Assembly: GCA_934772525.1 (NCBI GenBank)
Contig: CAKVMI010000003.1
Span: 62,001 to 126,000, forward strand
Length of the DNA stretch: 64,000 bases
Source of the DNA: an uncultured Clostridia bacterium
Lineage (GTDB): Bacteria > Bacillota > Clostridia > Christensenellales > UBA1242
Direction of reading: 5' to 3'
Below are positions 34,699 through 44,605 of the stretch, piece after piece (the first letter of the stretch is position 1; each line of letters begins with the position of its first letter). A model generated the notes under the pieces. That model made no database searches. It was given only the letters and a program-made list of their open reading frames with translations, and had not been told where the DNA came from. The position numbers and the translations under genes were made by a program.

Positions 34699-36303
34699 AT
34701 GAGTAAAATTTTAAAATTTGGCGAAGACGCAAGAAATAGTATAAATATAGGTGTAAAGAAACTTGCAGACGCCGTAAAAGTTACATTAGGTCCAAAGGGC
34801 AGAAATGTAGTTTTAGATAGACCATACGGAAACCCACTAATAACTAATGATGGCGTCACTATAGCAAAAGAAATAGAATTAGATGACCCATTTGAAGCAG
34901 TTGGTGCAAACATTATAAAAGAAGTTAGCATAAAAACAAACGACCTTGCAGGAGATGGCACGACAACTGCAGTAATTTTAGCCGAAAGTATGGTTCATGA
35001 AGGCATAAAAAATATTGTAGCCGGAGCAAACCCAATAGAAATAAAGGACGGAATTAATCTTGCTATTGATTTTGTTGTTAAAGAACTAGAAAAGCAATCA
35101 AAACCCGTTAGCACAGATTCCGAAATTGAGCAAATTGGAACAATTTCTTCAGGGGATCCAAACATCGGTAAATTGATTGCATCTGCAATAAAAGTTGTTG
35201 GTAGTGATGGTGCAATAACGCTAGAAGATGGCACAACAAACACAACCGAACTAGTAATAACTGAAGGTATGCAAATAGATAGAGGACTTTTATCTCCTTA
35301 CATGGCAACTAATTCCGAAAAACAAATTGCCGAACTTGACAACGCAACCATAATAATGACCGACAAAAAAATTACCACCTTAAACGAGATTGTTCCGCTA
35401 CTAGAACCAATTTTACCCGAAAACCCTAAAATATTATTAATTGCCGATGATATAGAAAGCGAGGCCCTTGCAGGTCTTGTAATAAATAAACTACGTGGTA
35501 ATCTTAACATTGTAGCTATAAAATCTCCCGCCTTTGGTGATAGACGAAAGGAATTAATGGAAGATATGGCGACTTTGACGGGTGCCACAATTATATCAAG
35601 TGAAGTTGGTTTAGATTTTTCGAGTGCAACTAAAGATTGTTTCGGCAAGGCTCGTAAAGTTATTGTAGACAGCGTAAGCACTACAATTATTGACGGGTTC
35701 GGAAAAAAAGAAAAAATTGAAAGCCGAAAAAATCAAATTCGTGAAAAACTTACAACACTCGAAACCGAATTTGAAAAAGAAAAGTATACCGAAAGATTAT
35801 CAAAATTATCGGGCGGAATTGCAGTAATTAAAGTTGGTAGTTCTACCGAAGTTGAAATGCAAGAGAAAAAATTAAGAATAGAAGATGCCTTAAACGCCGT
35901 AAAAGCTGGCACAAAAGAAGGCGTAGTGGCTGGTGGTGGAATTGCTTTATTAAACTGCATAAACCCACTAAAAGAATATATTAAAACTTTATCTGGGGAT
36001 ATTTTAACTGGTGCAGAAATTGTTTGCAAGAGTTTATCTGCCCCATTATTTCAAATTGCAACCAACTCCGGTAAAGACGGTGGAGTGATTATAAAGGAAT
36101 GTATGACTTCTACCACAAGCAACTATGGTTATGATGCCAAAAATGATAAGTTTGTCGATATGTTTTCAGCTGGCATAATAGACCCTACAAAGGTAACTCG
36201 TTCGGGAATTACCAATGCTGGTAGTGTAGTATCTACCCTACTTACCACCGAATGTATAGTGGTAGATACTAGAGATAATTTAACTCAAAATCAACAAGCG
36301 TAG
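34699..36303 (+). CDS. groL: Chaperonin GroEL
   Basis: A 534-residue chaperonin folding client proteins in an ATP-driven double ring. The ATP site GDGTTTAVILAESM (about 87-100), VTLGPKGRNVVLD, the apical IESEALAGLVINKLRG and the hinge EGVVAGGGIALL are complete. The Gly-Gly-Met tail usual in bacterial GroEL is replaced by NLTQNQQA. AAGGAG precedes the ATG. A terminator follows. Confidence 0.97.
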   Translation: MSKILKFGEDARNSINIGVKKLADAVKVTLGPKGRNVVLDRPYGNPLITNDGVTIAKEIELDDPFEAVGANIIKEVSIKTNDLAGDGTTTAVILAESMVHEGIKNIVAGANPIEIKDGINLAIDFVVKELEKQSKPVSTDSEIEQIGTISSGDPNIGKLIASAIKVVGSDGAITLEDGTTNTTELVITEGMQIDRGLLSPYMATNSEKQIAELDNATIIMTDKKITTLNEIVPLLEPILPENPKILLIADDIESEALAGLVINKLRGNLNIVAIKSPAFGDRRKELMEDMATLTGATIISSEVGLDFSSATKDCFGKARKVIVDSVSTTIIDGFGKKEKIESRKNQIREKLTTLETEFEKEKYTERLSKLSGGIAVIKVGSSTEVEMQEKKLRIEDALNAVKAGTKEGVVAGGGIALLNCINPLKEYIKTLSGDILTGAEIVCKSLSAPLFQIATNSGKDGGVIIKECMTSTTSNYGYDAKNDKFVDMFSAGIIDPTKVTRSGITNAGSVVSTLLTTECIVVDTRDNLTQNQQA

Positions 36304-36330
36304 GTTTAAAAAATTTACATAATAAAATTC

Positions 36331-36372
36331 AAAAAGTTCACGATGTAAAATCACTCGTGAACTTTTATTTTT
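36331..36372. terminator. Terminator of groESL
   Basis: AAAAGTTCACGA (36332-36343) pairs with TCGTGAACTTTT (36355-36366) with T runs on both strands. It lies between the convergent groL and rnhA and can serve both. Confidence 0.8.
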
Positions 36373-36810
36373 TTAGACATTTGGTTGCTTTCTACCCGTT
36401 GCTAGCGCATCGCAAATTTCATTATATTTATCTCCCGCATGCCCCTTTACTTTATTGAATACAACGGAATGGAATTTGGTAAGTTCTATCAATTCCTTCC
36501 AAAGTTCTATATTTGCAACTTCTTTTTTTTGTGAATTTCTCCAGTTATTCTTTATCCAACCCGAAATCCAGTCATCATTAAACGCATTAACAACATATGC
36601 ACTATCACTAAATAAATTAACATTGCAAGGTTCTTTTAACATTTTTAATGCTTCTATGCAAGCGGTGAGTTCCATTTTATTATTTGTTGTTACTTCCTCA
36701 AACCCACTAAGTTCCCTTTGTATGTTGCCATATATTAGCACAGCACCCCAACCGCCCTTTCCTGGGTTTCCTGAGCATGCTCCATCTGTATAAATAGTTA
36801 CTTCTTTCAT
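36373..36810 (-). CDS. rnhA: Ribonuclease HI
   Basis: A 145-residue enzyme that cuts the RNA strand of RNA-DNA hybrids. Catalytic residues Asp9 (TDGACSGNPG), Glu47 (KMELTA), Asp69 (FSDSAYVV) and Asp134 (CDALATG) are present, with His124. The start is ATG 36810, one base after the dut stop codon and with no clear Shine-Dalgarno, so it is probably translated by coupling. The frame back to 36840 is shadow of dut. Confidence 0.95.
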   Translation of the reverse strand: MKEVTIYTDGACSGNPGKGGWGAVLIYGNIQRELSGFEEVTTNNKMELTACIEALKMLKEPCNVNLFSDSAYVVNAFNDDWISGWIKNNWRNSQKKEVANIELWKELIELTKFHSVVFNKVKGHAGDKYNEICDALATGRKQPNV

Positions 36811-36811
36811 A

Positions 36812-37273
36812 TTATTGTTTATTGGTAGAACCAAAACCACCCTTTCTTACATTTTTTATTTCTTCTTCATCATCTACTGTCAAAAACTTAAAGAAGAAAA
36901 TTTGACCAATTTTATCTCCTTTTTTAACTATATATGGTTCCTTGCCGTGGTTAAAAAGCATAAAGCCTATATTTCCGTCATTGCTTTCACAATCGGCATA
37001 ATCGCTTTCTATAATTCCGACACCTTGAGCAAGCATTACACCACGCTTACCCATACCGCTTGTTGCACTTAACATAAAGCCTTCGTCTTCATTACAATAA
37101 GCTTTACAGTTAATAAAAATTAATTTTGTATCACCCGCTCCTATCACTTCATCTATTGGAGAATAACAATCGTAACAAACGGCATGCTTTGTTGCTCTAA
37201 CTGGCATTTTAATATCTTCGGTCTTCTGCCCATACATTAACATATCGGGTCTTATTGGTGCAAATTTTCTCAT
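36812..37273 (-). CDS. dut: dUTP diphosphatase
   Basis: A 153-residue trimeric dUTPase splitting dUTP to dUMP and pyrophosphate, keeping uracil out of DNA. Conserved motifs appear in changed form: KHAVCYDCYSP (motif 1), LSATSGMGKRG (motif 2), GIIESDYADCESNDGNIGF (motif 3) and KGGFGSTNKQ (motif 5). Acidic DCESNDG is inserted in motif 3. The start is ATG 37273 with GAGGAAA before it; the ATG at 37288 lacks one. It is coupled to rnhA. Confidence 0.86.
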   Translation of the reverse strand: MRKFAPIRPDMLMYGQKTEDIKMPVRATKHAVCYDCYSPIDEVIGAGDTKLIFINCKAYCNEDEGFMLSATSGMGKRGVMLAQGVGIIESDYADCESNDGNIGFMLFNHGKEPYIVKKGDKIGQIFFFKFLTVDDEEEIKNVRKGGFGSTNKQ

Positions 37274-37335
37274 GAATTTCCTCGCCATAAAATATTCGTT
37301 TATTAGTATACCAAATACTAATTATATTTCAAAGA

Positions 37336-37368
37336 AAAAGTATCATATTTTTGTTTTTATGATACTTT
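37336..37368 (-). terminator. Terminator after the yjdF-like gene
   Basis: AAAGTATCATA (37338-37348) pairs with TATGATACTTT (37358-37368), with a T run on the minus strand. It lies 28 bases past the stop of the 37396 gene. Confidence 0.75.
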
Positions 37369-37395
37369 ATTTTGATTTTTAATGCTTTACCATAA

Positions 37396-38211
37396 TTAAC
37401 TTTGGGTTTTACTATTACCTTGTGTGCTTTTATCGTTAGAGTTATCTAACTTTTTATCCTTTAATTCTTCGCCCTTATCATTAAGACTTGTTTTGCTATT
37501 TTTATTTTCAACACTGCCTGTTTCATCATCTTTAATTTTGTAAGACAAAAGTGATTTTGGGACTTCTCCGCTCTTTTTAATAATTAGCCCGCAAATTGTA
37601 CAAACAATTAATGCACCCGTGGTATCTAAAATTAAATCTTTCATCGTATCGGTTAAAGCACTTCTTCCAATTAGTGGTTCGCCCGTAATTGAATTGTATG
37701 CTCTTTGCATATTTGTTCCAAAAATGCCATCAACGCTAAATTCTACTATTTCCCAAACTACACCAATGGTTACTGTTAAAGTAAACGCACTAAGCACTAT
37801 TACAAATTTATTTATATGTACAATGTCGTTATCATTAAGCAGATTAATAAATGAAAAACAGCCAAGCGAAATCAATCCACCACTAAGCCCGTGCAACAAA
37901 CTATCCCATCCCCTTACATTTACATAAAAGCCACGTACTTCGCCTAAAATAAAATGTGCCCAACAAAACATTATGAAAATTATATAAAAGTAATCAGGAA
38001 CTCTAACTTTCATTCTTTTAATTAAATGTGGAAGTAGCGATACAAATAAAAATACTATACATTGAACAATATTAAAAATATACTGGCTTTTTATTTCAGC
38101 ATCAGTATTAAGTGCTAACAAAACTACAAACACACCTAAGTTTATTGCAACTATAACTCTTAAAAAGATATAAAAATACTTTGATTGAAAAAAGTTTTTT
38201 AATTTTCCCAT
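37396..38211 (-). CDS. YjdF-like (DUF2238) membrane protein
   Basis: A 271-residue protein with seven or so membrane helices (first FYIFLRVIVAINLGVFVVLL). The family motifs WDSLLHGLSGGLISLGCFSF, VGVVWEIVEFS, and LTDTMKDLILDTTGALI identify the YjdF/DUF2238 group of unknown function. The last 55 residues form a charged Lys/Asp/Ser cytoplasmic tail. AAAGGAT precedes the ATG. It stands alone between two terminators. Confidence 0.75.
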   Translation of the reverse strand: MGKLKNFFQSKYFYIFLRVIVAINLGVFVVLLALNTDAEIKSQYIFNIVQCIVFLFVSLLPHLIKRMKVRVPDYFYIIFIMFCWAHFILGEVRGFYVNVRGWDSLLHGLSGGLISLGCFSFINLLNDNDIVHINKFVIVLSAFTLTVTIGVVWEIVEFSVDGIFGTNMQRAYNSITGEPLIGRSALTDTMKDLILDTTGALIVCTICGLIIKKSGEVPKSLLSYKIKDDETGSVENKNSKTSLNDKGEELKDKKLDNSNDKSTQGNSKTQS

Positions 38212-38230
38212 AATTTATCCTTTGTAAATC

Positions 38231-38262
38231 AAAAAAAATTAAGCGGTGAATTTTCACCGCTT
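38231..38262 (-). terminator. Terminator of the rpsF-ssb-rpsR operon
   Basis: AAGCGGTGAA (38241-38250) pairs with TTCACCGCTT (38253-38262), followed on the minus strand by a run of eight Ts. Confidence 0.85.
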
Positions 38263-38274
38263 TTGCTAATTTAA

Positions 38275-38541
38275 TTAGTCATTTTTGTATGGTAGTAAAG
38301 CCATAACTCTTGCACGCTTGATTGCGTTTGTAAGTTCTCTTTGGTGCTTAGCGCAAAGACCAGAAATTCTTCTTGGAACAATTTTGCCCTTTTCTGTCAT
38401 ATATCTCTTAAGTTTAGCGGTATCTTTGTAATCAATACTTTCAACTTTATCTTGGCAGAATGCACAAACCTTTTTAACTTGCTTCTTAGTCTTCTTTCCA
38501 GACTTATCATCATAGCTTGCATTATTTTTTTGTGGTTTCAT
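38275..38541 (-). CDS. rpsR: 30S ribosomal protein bS18
   Basis: An 88-residue basic protein that binds 16S rRNA with S6. KKVCAFCQDKVESIDYKD carries zinc-type cysteines (CAFC, with Cys66 in LCAKHQRE), and KIVPRRISGLCAKHQREL is the family core. AGGAG precedes the ATG. It is third in rpsF-ssb-rpsR. Confidence 0.96.
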   Translation of the reverse strand: MKPQKNNASYDDKSGKKTKKQVKKVCAFCQDKVESIDYKDTAKLKRYMTEKGKIVPRRISGLCAKHQRELTNAIKRARVMALLPYKND

Positions 38542-38574
38542 GTTAGTTCTCCTTTAATAAATAATTCTACTAAA

Positions 38575-39012
38575 CTAGAATGGCAAATCGTCATCATCAA
38601 TAGGTTCAAACTTAGCAATCTTATTGCCAGCATTTGAAGATGCTTTTGGTTCGTCATCAAATTTAGATTTCTCTGTTGGTTCACCATTATCACTGTTTCT
38701 TCTGCCAACAAATTCAACATTTTCTACGCTAACTTCGGTAACGTATCTCTTGTTTCCGTCTTGACCTTCGTAACTTCTTGTTTGGATGCTACCTACAACA
38801 CCTGCAGGGCTTCCCTTTTTGAAGTACTTAGAAACAAATTCTGCAGTGTTTCGCCATGCTACACAGTTGATGAAATCGGTTTCCCTTTCGCCATCTGCAT
38901 TTGCATATGCTCTTGAAACAGCAACGGTAAATCTGCAAACATTTACACCCGATGGAGTTGTTGTAAGCTCTGGGTCCCTTGCAAGATTTCCAACTAAAAT
39001 AACTTTGTTCAT
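38575..39012 (-). CDS. ssb: Single-stranded DNA-binding protein
   Basis: A 145-residue protein that coats single-stranded DNA in replication and repair. The OB fold begins MNKVILVGNLARDPEL and includes FINCVAWRNTAEFVSKYFKKGS. A disordered linker leads to the acidic tip DDDDLPF, which recruits partner proteins. AGGAGAG precedes the ATG. It is between rpsF and rpsR, the usual Firmicutes order. Confidence 0.97.
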   Translation of the reverse strand: MNKVILVGNLARDPELTTTPSGVNVCRFTVAVSRAYANADGERETDFINCVAWRNTAEFVSKYFKKGSPAGVVGSIQTRSYEGQDGNKRYVTEVSVENVEFVGRRNSDNGEPTEKSKFDDEPKASSNAGNKIAKFEPIDDDDLPF

Positions 39013-39043
39013 AATCTCTCTCCTAATTTTTTAAGCGATTTAA

Positions 39044-39328
39044 TTACTTGGCAACAATCATATATCTTACGACATTGTCTGTAATGTTAAGTTGTTTGCC
39101 TAGAACATTTGCAGTTTCGCTATTTTCAGAAGTGAAGTTTACTAGAACATAATAACCTTCGGTCTTATAGTTGATAGGATAAGCAAATTTCTTGTCGCCA
39201 ATCTTTTCAACACTTTCAATAACGCCAGCATTCTTAGTGATAATACCTTCAACTTTCTTCATAACTGCTTCTTTTTCTTCGTCAGTTGTGCCAGTTGAAA
39301 TAATATATAACATTTCATACTTTTGCAT
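39044..39328 (-). CDS. rpsF: 30S ribosomal protein bS6
   Basis: A 94-residue protein binding S18 on the small subunit. YEMLYIISTGTTDEEKEAVM and DKKFAYPINYKTEGYYVLVNF are typical. The start is ATG 39328 with AGGAGG upstream; the frame back to 39394 is the leader. It is the first gene of rpsF-ssb-rpsR. Confidence 0.96.
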   Translation of the reverse strand: MQKYEMLYIISTGTTDEEKEAVMKKVEGIITKNAGVIESVEKIGDKKFAYPINYKTEGYYVLVNFTSENSETANVLGKQLNITDNVVRYMIVAK

Positions 39329-39424
39329 AAATACTTTTACCTCCTCTTGGACTAAATCGGCTTTGCAATACATCAAAGCAAGGATTTCGTGCAATATTCT
39401 AACATAATAATTTTAATTTTTCAA
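39329..39424 (-). promoter_or_regulatory. rpsF promoter and leader
   Basis: On the minus strand TTGAAA (39419-39424), 17-base spacer and TAGAAT (39396-39401). The leader of about 65 bases has a CCGA segment shortly before AGGAGG. In many bacteria the S6-S18 complex binds its own rpsF leader at a CCG-containing fold; the match here is only suggestive. Confidence 0.55.
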
Positions 39425-39459
39425 GTATTTAATTGAATTTACTAAAAATTTATAAATTA

Positions 39460-41628
39460 TTACACATTTACTTCATCGTCTACAGCACCCTTTATGGTTA
39501 GTTGAATACGCTTCTTAGCAAGGTCTACACTCATAACTTTAACCTTTACCACATCGCCAACTTTTAGTACTTCACTTGGATGTTTTATATAATCTTTACT
39601 AATTTCGCTAATATGTACCAAACCGTCTTGGTGTACCGAAATATCTACAAACACACCAAAGTCTATTACATTTCTAACTACACCCATCATAACCATACCA
39701 GGTTTAAGGTTTTCAATACCAAGCAACTCACTTTTAAGCATTGGCTTTGGAAGTTCATCTCTTATATCTCTACCCGGTTTTGCAAGTTCATTTGCAATAT
39801 CTAATAGTGTAGGTTCACCCATATTCAATTGCTTTGCAATTTTTGCACTACCTTCTTTTTCTATTAATTGCGGTAACTTGGTAACTTTTTCGGATCCAAT
39901 ATCCGATACGCTCATATTAAAGTGCTTCAAAATTGGTTCTACTTTATCATAACTTTCTGGATGAACCCCTGTGTTATCTAGCACATTTTCACCACCAACA
40001 ACTCTTAAAAATCCCGCACATTGTTCGTATGCTTTATCCCCTAATTTTGGAACCTTTTTTAAAACTTCACGGTTTTTAATTGTGCCGTTTTCACGTCTGA
40101 ATTTTTCTATGCTCTTTGCTATACCACTATTTAGGCCAGATACATACGATAACAAACTTGGGCTTGCGGTATTTACATCTACACCAACCTTGTTTACACA
40201 ATCTTCTACAACACCGTCAAGAACCTCGGTAAGTCTTGCCTGTGGCATATCATGTTGATACTGTCCAACACCTATACTCTTAACATCAATTTTTATAAGT
40301 TCTGCTAGTGGGTCTTGTAATCTTCTTGCAATACTTACCGCACTACGGAGTGCAACATCAAAATCTGGAAATTCACTAGCACCTAATTTAGACGCACTAT
40401 AGACGCTTGCACCAGCTTCATTTACAACAGCATATTCTACCTTTCTATCTAGTTTTTTAATTAGATTACTTACAAAAATTTCACTTTCTTTAGTTGCCGT
40501 TCCGTTTCCTATAGAAATTACATCAACATTATGCTTTTTGATAAGTCCAGTTAAGATAACTTCGGCTTCTGCAATTTTGCTTTGTGGTGGTGTAGGATAA
40601 ATAACTGTAGTATCTAACACATTACCATTAGCATCAATAACTGCAATTTTACAACCAGTACGATATGCTGGGTCTAGCCCTAAAATTACCTTACCCTTCA
40701 GTGGTGGTTGCATTAGTAATGGTTGCAAATTAACCTTAAACATCTTTATTGCTTGTTCGTTTGCACTATCCGTTAGACTAGTACGAACTTCTCTTTCTAT
40801 ACTTGGAAAAATTAATCTATCATAACTATCCGCACATACTTCTTTTAGTAATTCTTCGTATGGAGAATTCTTTACAATAAACTCACTTTCTACCTTATTT
40901 AGTGCAAGCTCTTCATTAAGTTCTAAGTCAACTTTTAAGCAACCTTCGTTTTCTGCTCTATTCATTGCAAGTATTCTATGGCTTGGAGTTTTGGTAATAT
41001 CCGCATCAAAATCGGCATACATTTCGTAGGTTTCGTAACCTTCCTTTTGGGTATCTAACTTTGCTTTTATATGACCCTTTTTAACAAGCATTTCACGCAA
41101 ATCTTTACGAAGTCCTGCATTATCCGAAATCTTTTCGGCAATAATATCCTTTGCGCCTTGAATTGCTTCTTCTACACTACATACGCCCTTTTCTTCGTCT
41201 ATAAATTCACTCGCTTTGTCTTCAATTTTACCACCCTTTTGTGACAAAATAAATTCGGCAAGAGGTTCAAGACCCTTTGCAATAGCAACCGATGCACGAG
41301 TCTTTCTTTTGGGCTTAAACGGACGATAAATATCTTCTACTTCAGTTAAAGTTCCGGCGTTATTTAGTGCCAACTGAATTTCATCTGTCATATTACCTTG
41401 TTCGGTAATTGCCTTTGTAACTTCTTCCTTTCTTTTATCCAAACTTCTTAGATATTTCAAGCGGTCATCAAATGCTCTTAGAGTTTGGTCATCTACTCCA
41501 CCCGTCAATTCTTTACGATATCTTGCAATAAACGGAATAGTACATCCTTCATCCAAAAGATTAATAATATTTTGAACCTGAACTGGTCTTAAACTAAATT
41601 CTAAACTTAATAATTTTTCAATTTCCAT
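39460..41628 (-). CDS. tex: Tex-type S1 RNA-binding protein
   Basis: A 722-residue protein of the Tex/Spt6-like family. The N-terminal helical part (CTIPFIARYRKELTGGVDD), a YqgF-type RNase H-like fold (KVILGLDPAYRTGCKIAVID), a helix-hairpin-helix region (ASPSLLSYVSGLNSGIAKSI) and a C-terminal S1 domain (about 640-715, GMVMMGVVRNVIDFGVFVDI) follow in order. It acts on RNA in transcription-related processes in the cytoplasm. GAGGTG precedes the ATG. Length is normal. Confidence 0.95.
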   Translation of the reverse strand: MEIEKLLSLEFSLRPVQVQNIINLLDEGCTIPFIARYRKELTGGVDDQTLRAFDDRLKYLRSLDKRKEEVTKAITEQGNMTDEIQLALNNAGTLTEVEDIYRPFKPKRKTRASVAIAKGLEPLAEFILSQKGGKIEDKASEFIDEEKGVCSVEEAIQGAKDIIAEKISDNAGLRKDLREMLVKKGHIKAKLDTQKEGYETYEMYADFDADITKTPSHRILAMNRAENEGCLKVDLELNEELALNKVESEFIVKNSPYEELLKEVCADSYDRLIFPSIEREVRTSLTDSANEQAIKMFKVNLQPLLMQPPLKGKVILGLDPAYRTGCKIAVIDANGNVLDTTVIYPTPPQSKIAEAEVILTGLIKKHNVDVISIGNGTATKESEIFVSNLIKKLDRKVEYAVVNEAGASVYSASKLGASEFPDFDVALRSAVSIARRLQDPLAELIKIDVKSIGVGQYQHDMPQARLTEVLDGVVEDCVNKVGVDVNTASPSLLSYVSGLNSGIAKSIEKFRRENGTIKNREVLKKVPKLGDKAYEQCAGFLRVVGGENVLDNTGVHPESYDKVEPILKHFNMSVSDIGSEKVTKLPQLIEKEGSAKIAKQLNMGEPTLLDIANELAKPGRDIRDELPKPMLKSELLGIENLKPGMVMMGVVRNVIDFGVFVDISVHQDGLVHISEISKDYIKHPSEVLKVGDVVKVKVMSVDLAKKRIQLTIKGAVDDEVNV

Positions 41629-41747
41629 ATATACACCTCATAATTTATTATAACAAAAATTTCTTAGAATGTAAAACACTATTTTGCATAAAATAGTATT
41701 ATATAATTTATCTGATTTGACTAAAACCATAAATAAATTGTATTGTG

Positions 41748-41776
41748 TTGACATTTAGCTTTGGCTTATGTAAAAT
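41748..41776 (+). promoter_or_regulatory. Promoter of the P-type ATPase gene
   Basis: TTGACA (41748-41753), 17-base spacer and TAAAAT (41771-41776), 29 bases before the start codon. Confidence 0.65.
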
Positions 41777-41805
41777 ATAGTTATATTAATTTTAAGGAAG
41801 AATAA

Positions 41806-44502
41806 ATGGACGAAAAAAAGAAAAATGACGAATTACTTTTAAGTTCCAAGCCTTTTGATGTGGAAGGCGGTTCTACTGAAAGTACATTTAAAGAAGCCTA
41901 TAACAATAAACAAACTTTAAAGCAAAACAAAAAACTTGCAAAGAAAAAATGCAAGAAGAAAAAGTCTGCATTTGAAAAGGTTTTAGATGAAAAAAAATCC
42001 CCCGTAGAACCCGAAAAGAAGATAAATAGAGTAAAACCAGACCCAAGCGAAGGACTAAGCGTTGAACAAGTTATTGAAAGAATTAATAAAGGTTTTGTAA
42101 ACACCACGCCAAATGCGAATGTTAAAACTTACCGATCTATCTTTTTAAACAATATATTCACTTTCTTTAATATGCTATGCCTAGCAATTGCGATAAGTTT
42201 ATTAATTGCACACTCATACAAAAACCTTGTATTTATGGTAATAGCACTTGCAAATACCACCATAGGTATTGTACAAGAAATTAGAGCAAAACGCACCATT
42301 GAAAAACTAAGTTTACTAACCGCTCCTACAGCAAAGGTAATTCGTGGCGGAAGCGAATATGATGTAACCACCGCCGAAGTCGTAATTGATGATATAGTTT
42401 GTTTATCTAACGGCAAGCAAATTGTTGCAGATTGCATTATTGTAGAAGGCAGTGTAGAAGTTAACGAATCTCTTTTAACTGGTGAAAGTGTTACCATAAA
42501 AAAGACGGTTGGCGATACGTTGTATTCCGGAAGTTTTATCTCTAGTGGTAAATGTAAAGCCCGAGTAGATAATGTTGGTGCAGATTGCTATATAGAACAA
42601 TTAAGCCAAAAGGCTAAACAATATAAAAAACCGAAATCCGAACTATTTAATTCACTAAATATGACCATCAAAATCATTGGTTTTATACTAATTCCATTAG
42701 CAATTGCAATGTATATAAACAACTACGTAAAAACAGGTACTTTTGCAGAAACTGTAGAAAAGAGTGCCGGTGCAATTGTTAGTATGATACCAGCCGGAAT
42801 GTTCTTACTTTGTAGTGTTGCACTTACTGTATCTGTAATTAGACTTGCACAGAAAAAGGCCTTAGTTCAAGACTTATATTGTGTAGAAATGTTAGCGAGG
42901 GTAAATGTACTTTGCTTGGATAAAACTGGAACAATTACCGATGGCACCATGAAGGTTTATAACTGTATAGAAGTTCAAAACAAAAGCGGTATGACCCTAA
43001 AAAGAATTGTTGGTAGTATGCTTTCATCACTTGGCGATAACAACCAAACAAGTCAAAGTTTAATAAACTACTTTGGTTTAAATAAAGAATTACCAGCTTC
43101 TGCTACCCTACCATTCTCATCCGCTCGTAAACTTAGTGCAGTAAGTTTTGAGAATTTAGGTACTTATATACTAGGTGCTCCCGAATTTGTAATTCCAAAT
43201 ATGAAGGAAGGCAAAATTAAGGATACCATAGACCAATATGCAAAAGATGGTTACCGAGTTTTAATTCTTGCAAACTGCATAGGTTCAATAACCAAAGACG
43301 GCAATCTTCCAAACACCGCACGACAAATAGTTGCAGTTATTGTGTTAGAAGACCGAATTCGTGAAGATGCTATTGACACCATAAAATGGTTTAAAGATAA
43401 TGATGTAAAAATTAAAATAATTTCTGGTGATAACCCACTAACCGTTGCAGAAATTGCAAAACGTGTAGGCGTTGATGATACCGAATCATTTATTAACCTT
43501 GAAGGATTGAATGAATCACAAGTTATATCAGCGGCAAATAAATACACCGTATTTGGTAGAGTTACACCCGAACAAAAAGCAATACTTGTAAAAGCTATGA
43601 AAGCACAAGGCAACACCGTAGCCATGACCGGTGATGGTGTAAATGATATTTTAGCACTAAAAGAAGCCGATTGCTCTATAGCAATGGCAAGCGGTAGTGA
43701 AGCCGTTAGAAGCGTATCACATATGGTTCTATTGGATAGTAAATTTAGTTCTATGCCACAAGCCGTTTTTGAAGGTAGACGTGTAATAAACAACGTTCAA
43801 AGGTCATCTGCTTTATTCTTTATGAAAACAATATTTACAATCTTGTTCTCAGTATTTATATTAGCAAACCGACAAGTTTATCCATTTGCTCCACTTCAAA
43901 TGTATATGTTAGAGTTCTTTGTTATTGGTATACCAAGTTTCTTCCTTGCTCTGCAACCTAATAAGAGTCGAATTAAAGGTAGATTTATTTACAACCTATT
44001 TAAAAACGCACTCCCTGGTGCTTTAACATTATTTATCAACTGTATAGCAATTTATATTTTTGTATTACTAACCCAAGGAAACTGGGACGATAGAGTTTTA
44101 ATTAGTTCTATGTGTACAATAGCAATCACATTTACCGGACTTACAATGCTTTTAAGACTTTGCCAACCTATGAACACATTAACGGGCATATTATTTACAA
44201 CTATGACTAGTTTGTGTTTAGGTCTTACAATATTTGCTCCAGATTTCTTTGATATAGCAAGAGTTGGTAGAGAAAATACCTTATTTATAATTATTTTAAT
44301 ACTAGTATCCGGATATATAATTAGTCTATTCTCTAAGATTTTAGACAAAATTAATATAGGTTCCAGCCAACAAGTTAAAATTTCTAGTTGGGTTGACCAA
44401 CAAGTTAAAAACAACCACAATTTATCATTCCCTACTATGGTTGATACAAGAAATAAAGACGTAAGCAAAACTGCCGAAACCCAAGCCAAGACTAATAACT
44501 AA
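41806..44502 (+). CDS. Cation-transporting P-type ATPase
   Basis: An 898-residue ion pump. A ~100-residue Lys-rich cytoplasmic N-tail (KKLAKKKCKKKKS) precedes paired helices (about 113-157). Then come the actuator TGES (225-228), a helix pair with MIPAGM in place of the usual PEGL, the phosphorylated Asp372 in DKTGTITDG, the hinge GDGVND and about six C-terminal helices. It resembles CtpE-like calcium/cation pumps, but the ion is not sure. AAGGA precedes the ATG. It stands alone between its promoter and a terminator. Confidence 0.9.
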   Translation: MDEKKKNDELLLSSKPFDVEGGSTESTFKEAYNNKQTLKQNKKLAKKKCKKKKSAFEKVLDEKKSPVEPEKKINRVKPDPSEGLSVEQVIERINKGFVNTTPNANVKTYRSIFLNNIFTFFNMLCLAIAISLLIAHSYKNLVFMVIALANTTIGIVQEIRAKRTIEKLSLLTAPTAKVIRGGSEYDVTTAEVVIDDIVCLSNGKQIVADCIIVEGSVEVNESLLTGESVTIKKTVGDTLYSGSFISSGKCKARVDNVGADCYIEQLSQKAKQYKKPKSELFNSLNMTIKIIGFILIPLAIAMYINNYVKTGTFAETVEKSAGAIVSMIPAGMFLLCSVALTVSVIRLAQKKALVQDLYCVEMLARVNVLCLDKTGTITDGTMKVYNCIEVQNKSGMTLKRIVGSMLSSLGDNNQTSQSLINYFGLNKELPASATLPFSSARKLSAVSFENLGTYILGAPEFVIPNMKEGKIKDTIDQYAKDGYRVLILANCIGSITKDGNLPNTARQIVAVIVLEDRIREDAIDTIKWFKDNDVKIKIISGDNPLTVAEIAKRVGVDDTESFINLEGLNESQVISAANKYTVFGRVTPEQKAILVKAMKAQGNTVAMTGDGVNDILALKEADCSIAMASGSEAVRSVSHMVLLDSKFSSMPQAVFEGRRVINNVQRSSALFFMKTIFTILFSVFILANRQVYPFAPLQMYMLEFFVIGIPSFFLALQPNKSRIKGRFIYNLFKNALPGALTLFINCIAIYIFVLLTQGNWDDRVLISSMCTIAITFTGLTMLLRLCQPMNTLTGILFTTMTSLCLGLTIFAPDFFDIARVGRENTLFIIILILVSGYIISLFSKILDKINIGSSQQVKISSWVDQQVKNNHNLSFPTMVDTRNKDVSKTAETQAKTNN

Positions 44503-44513
44503 AAGGCATATTT

Positions 44514-44546
44514 AAAAAGTCAACATCTTAAAATGTTGACTTTTTT
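44514..44546. terminator. Bidirectional terminator
   Basis: AAAAAGTCAACAT (44514-44526) pairs with ATGTTGACTTTTTT (44533-44546). It separates the convergent ATPase and transglycosylase-like genes. Confidence 0.85.
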
Positions 44547-44605
44547 ATTGATAAACTTATTTGTTCTAAGAATTAACCAAATTGGTCACTTTAATTTATA
44601 CGATT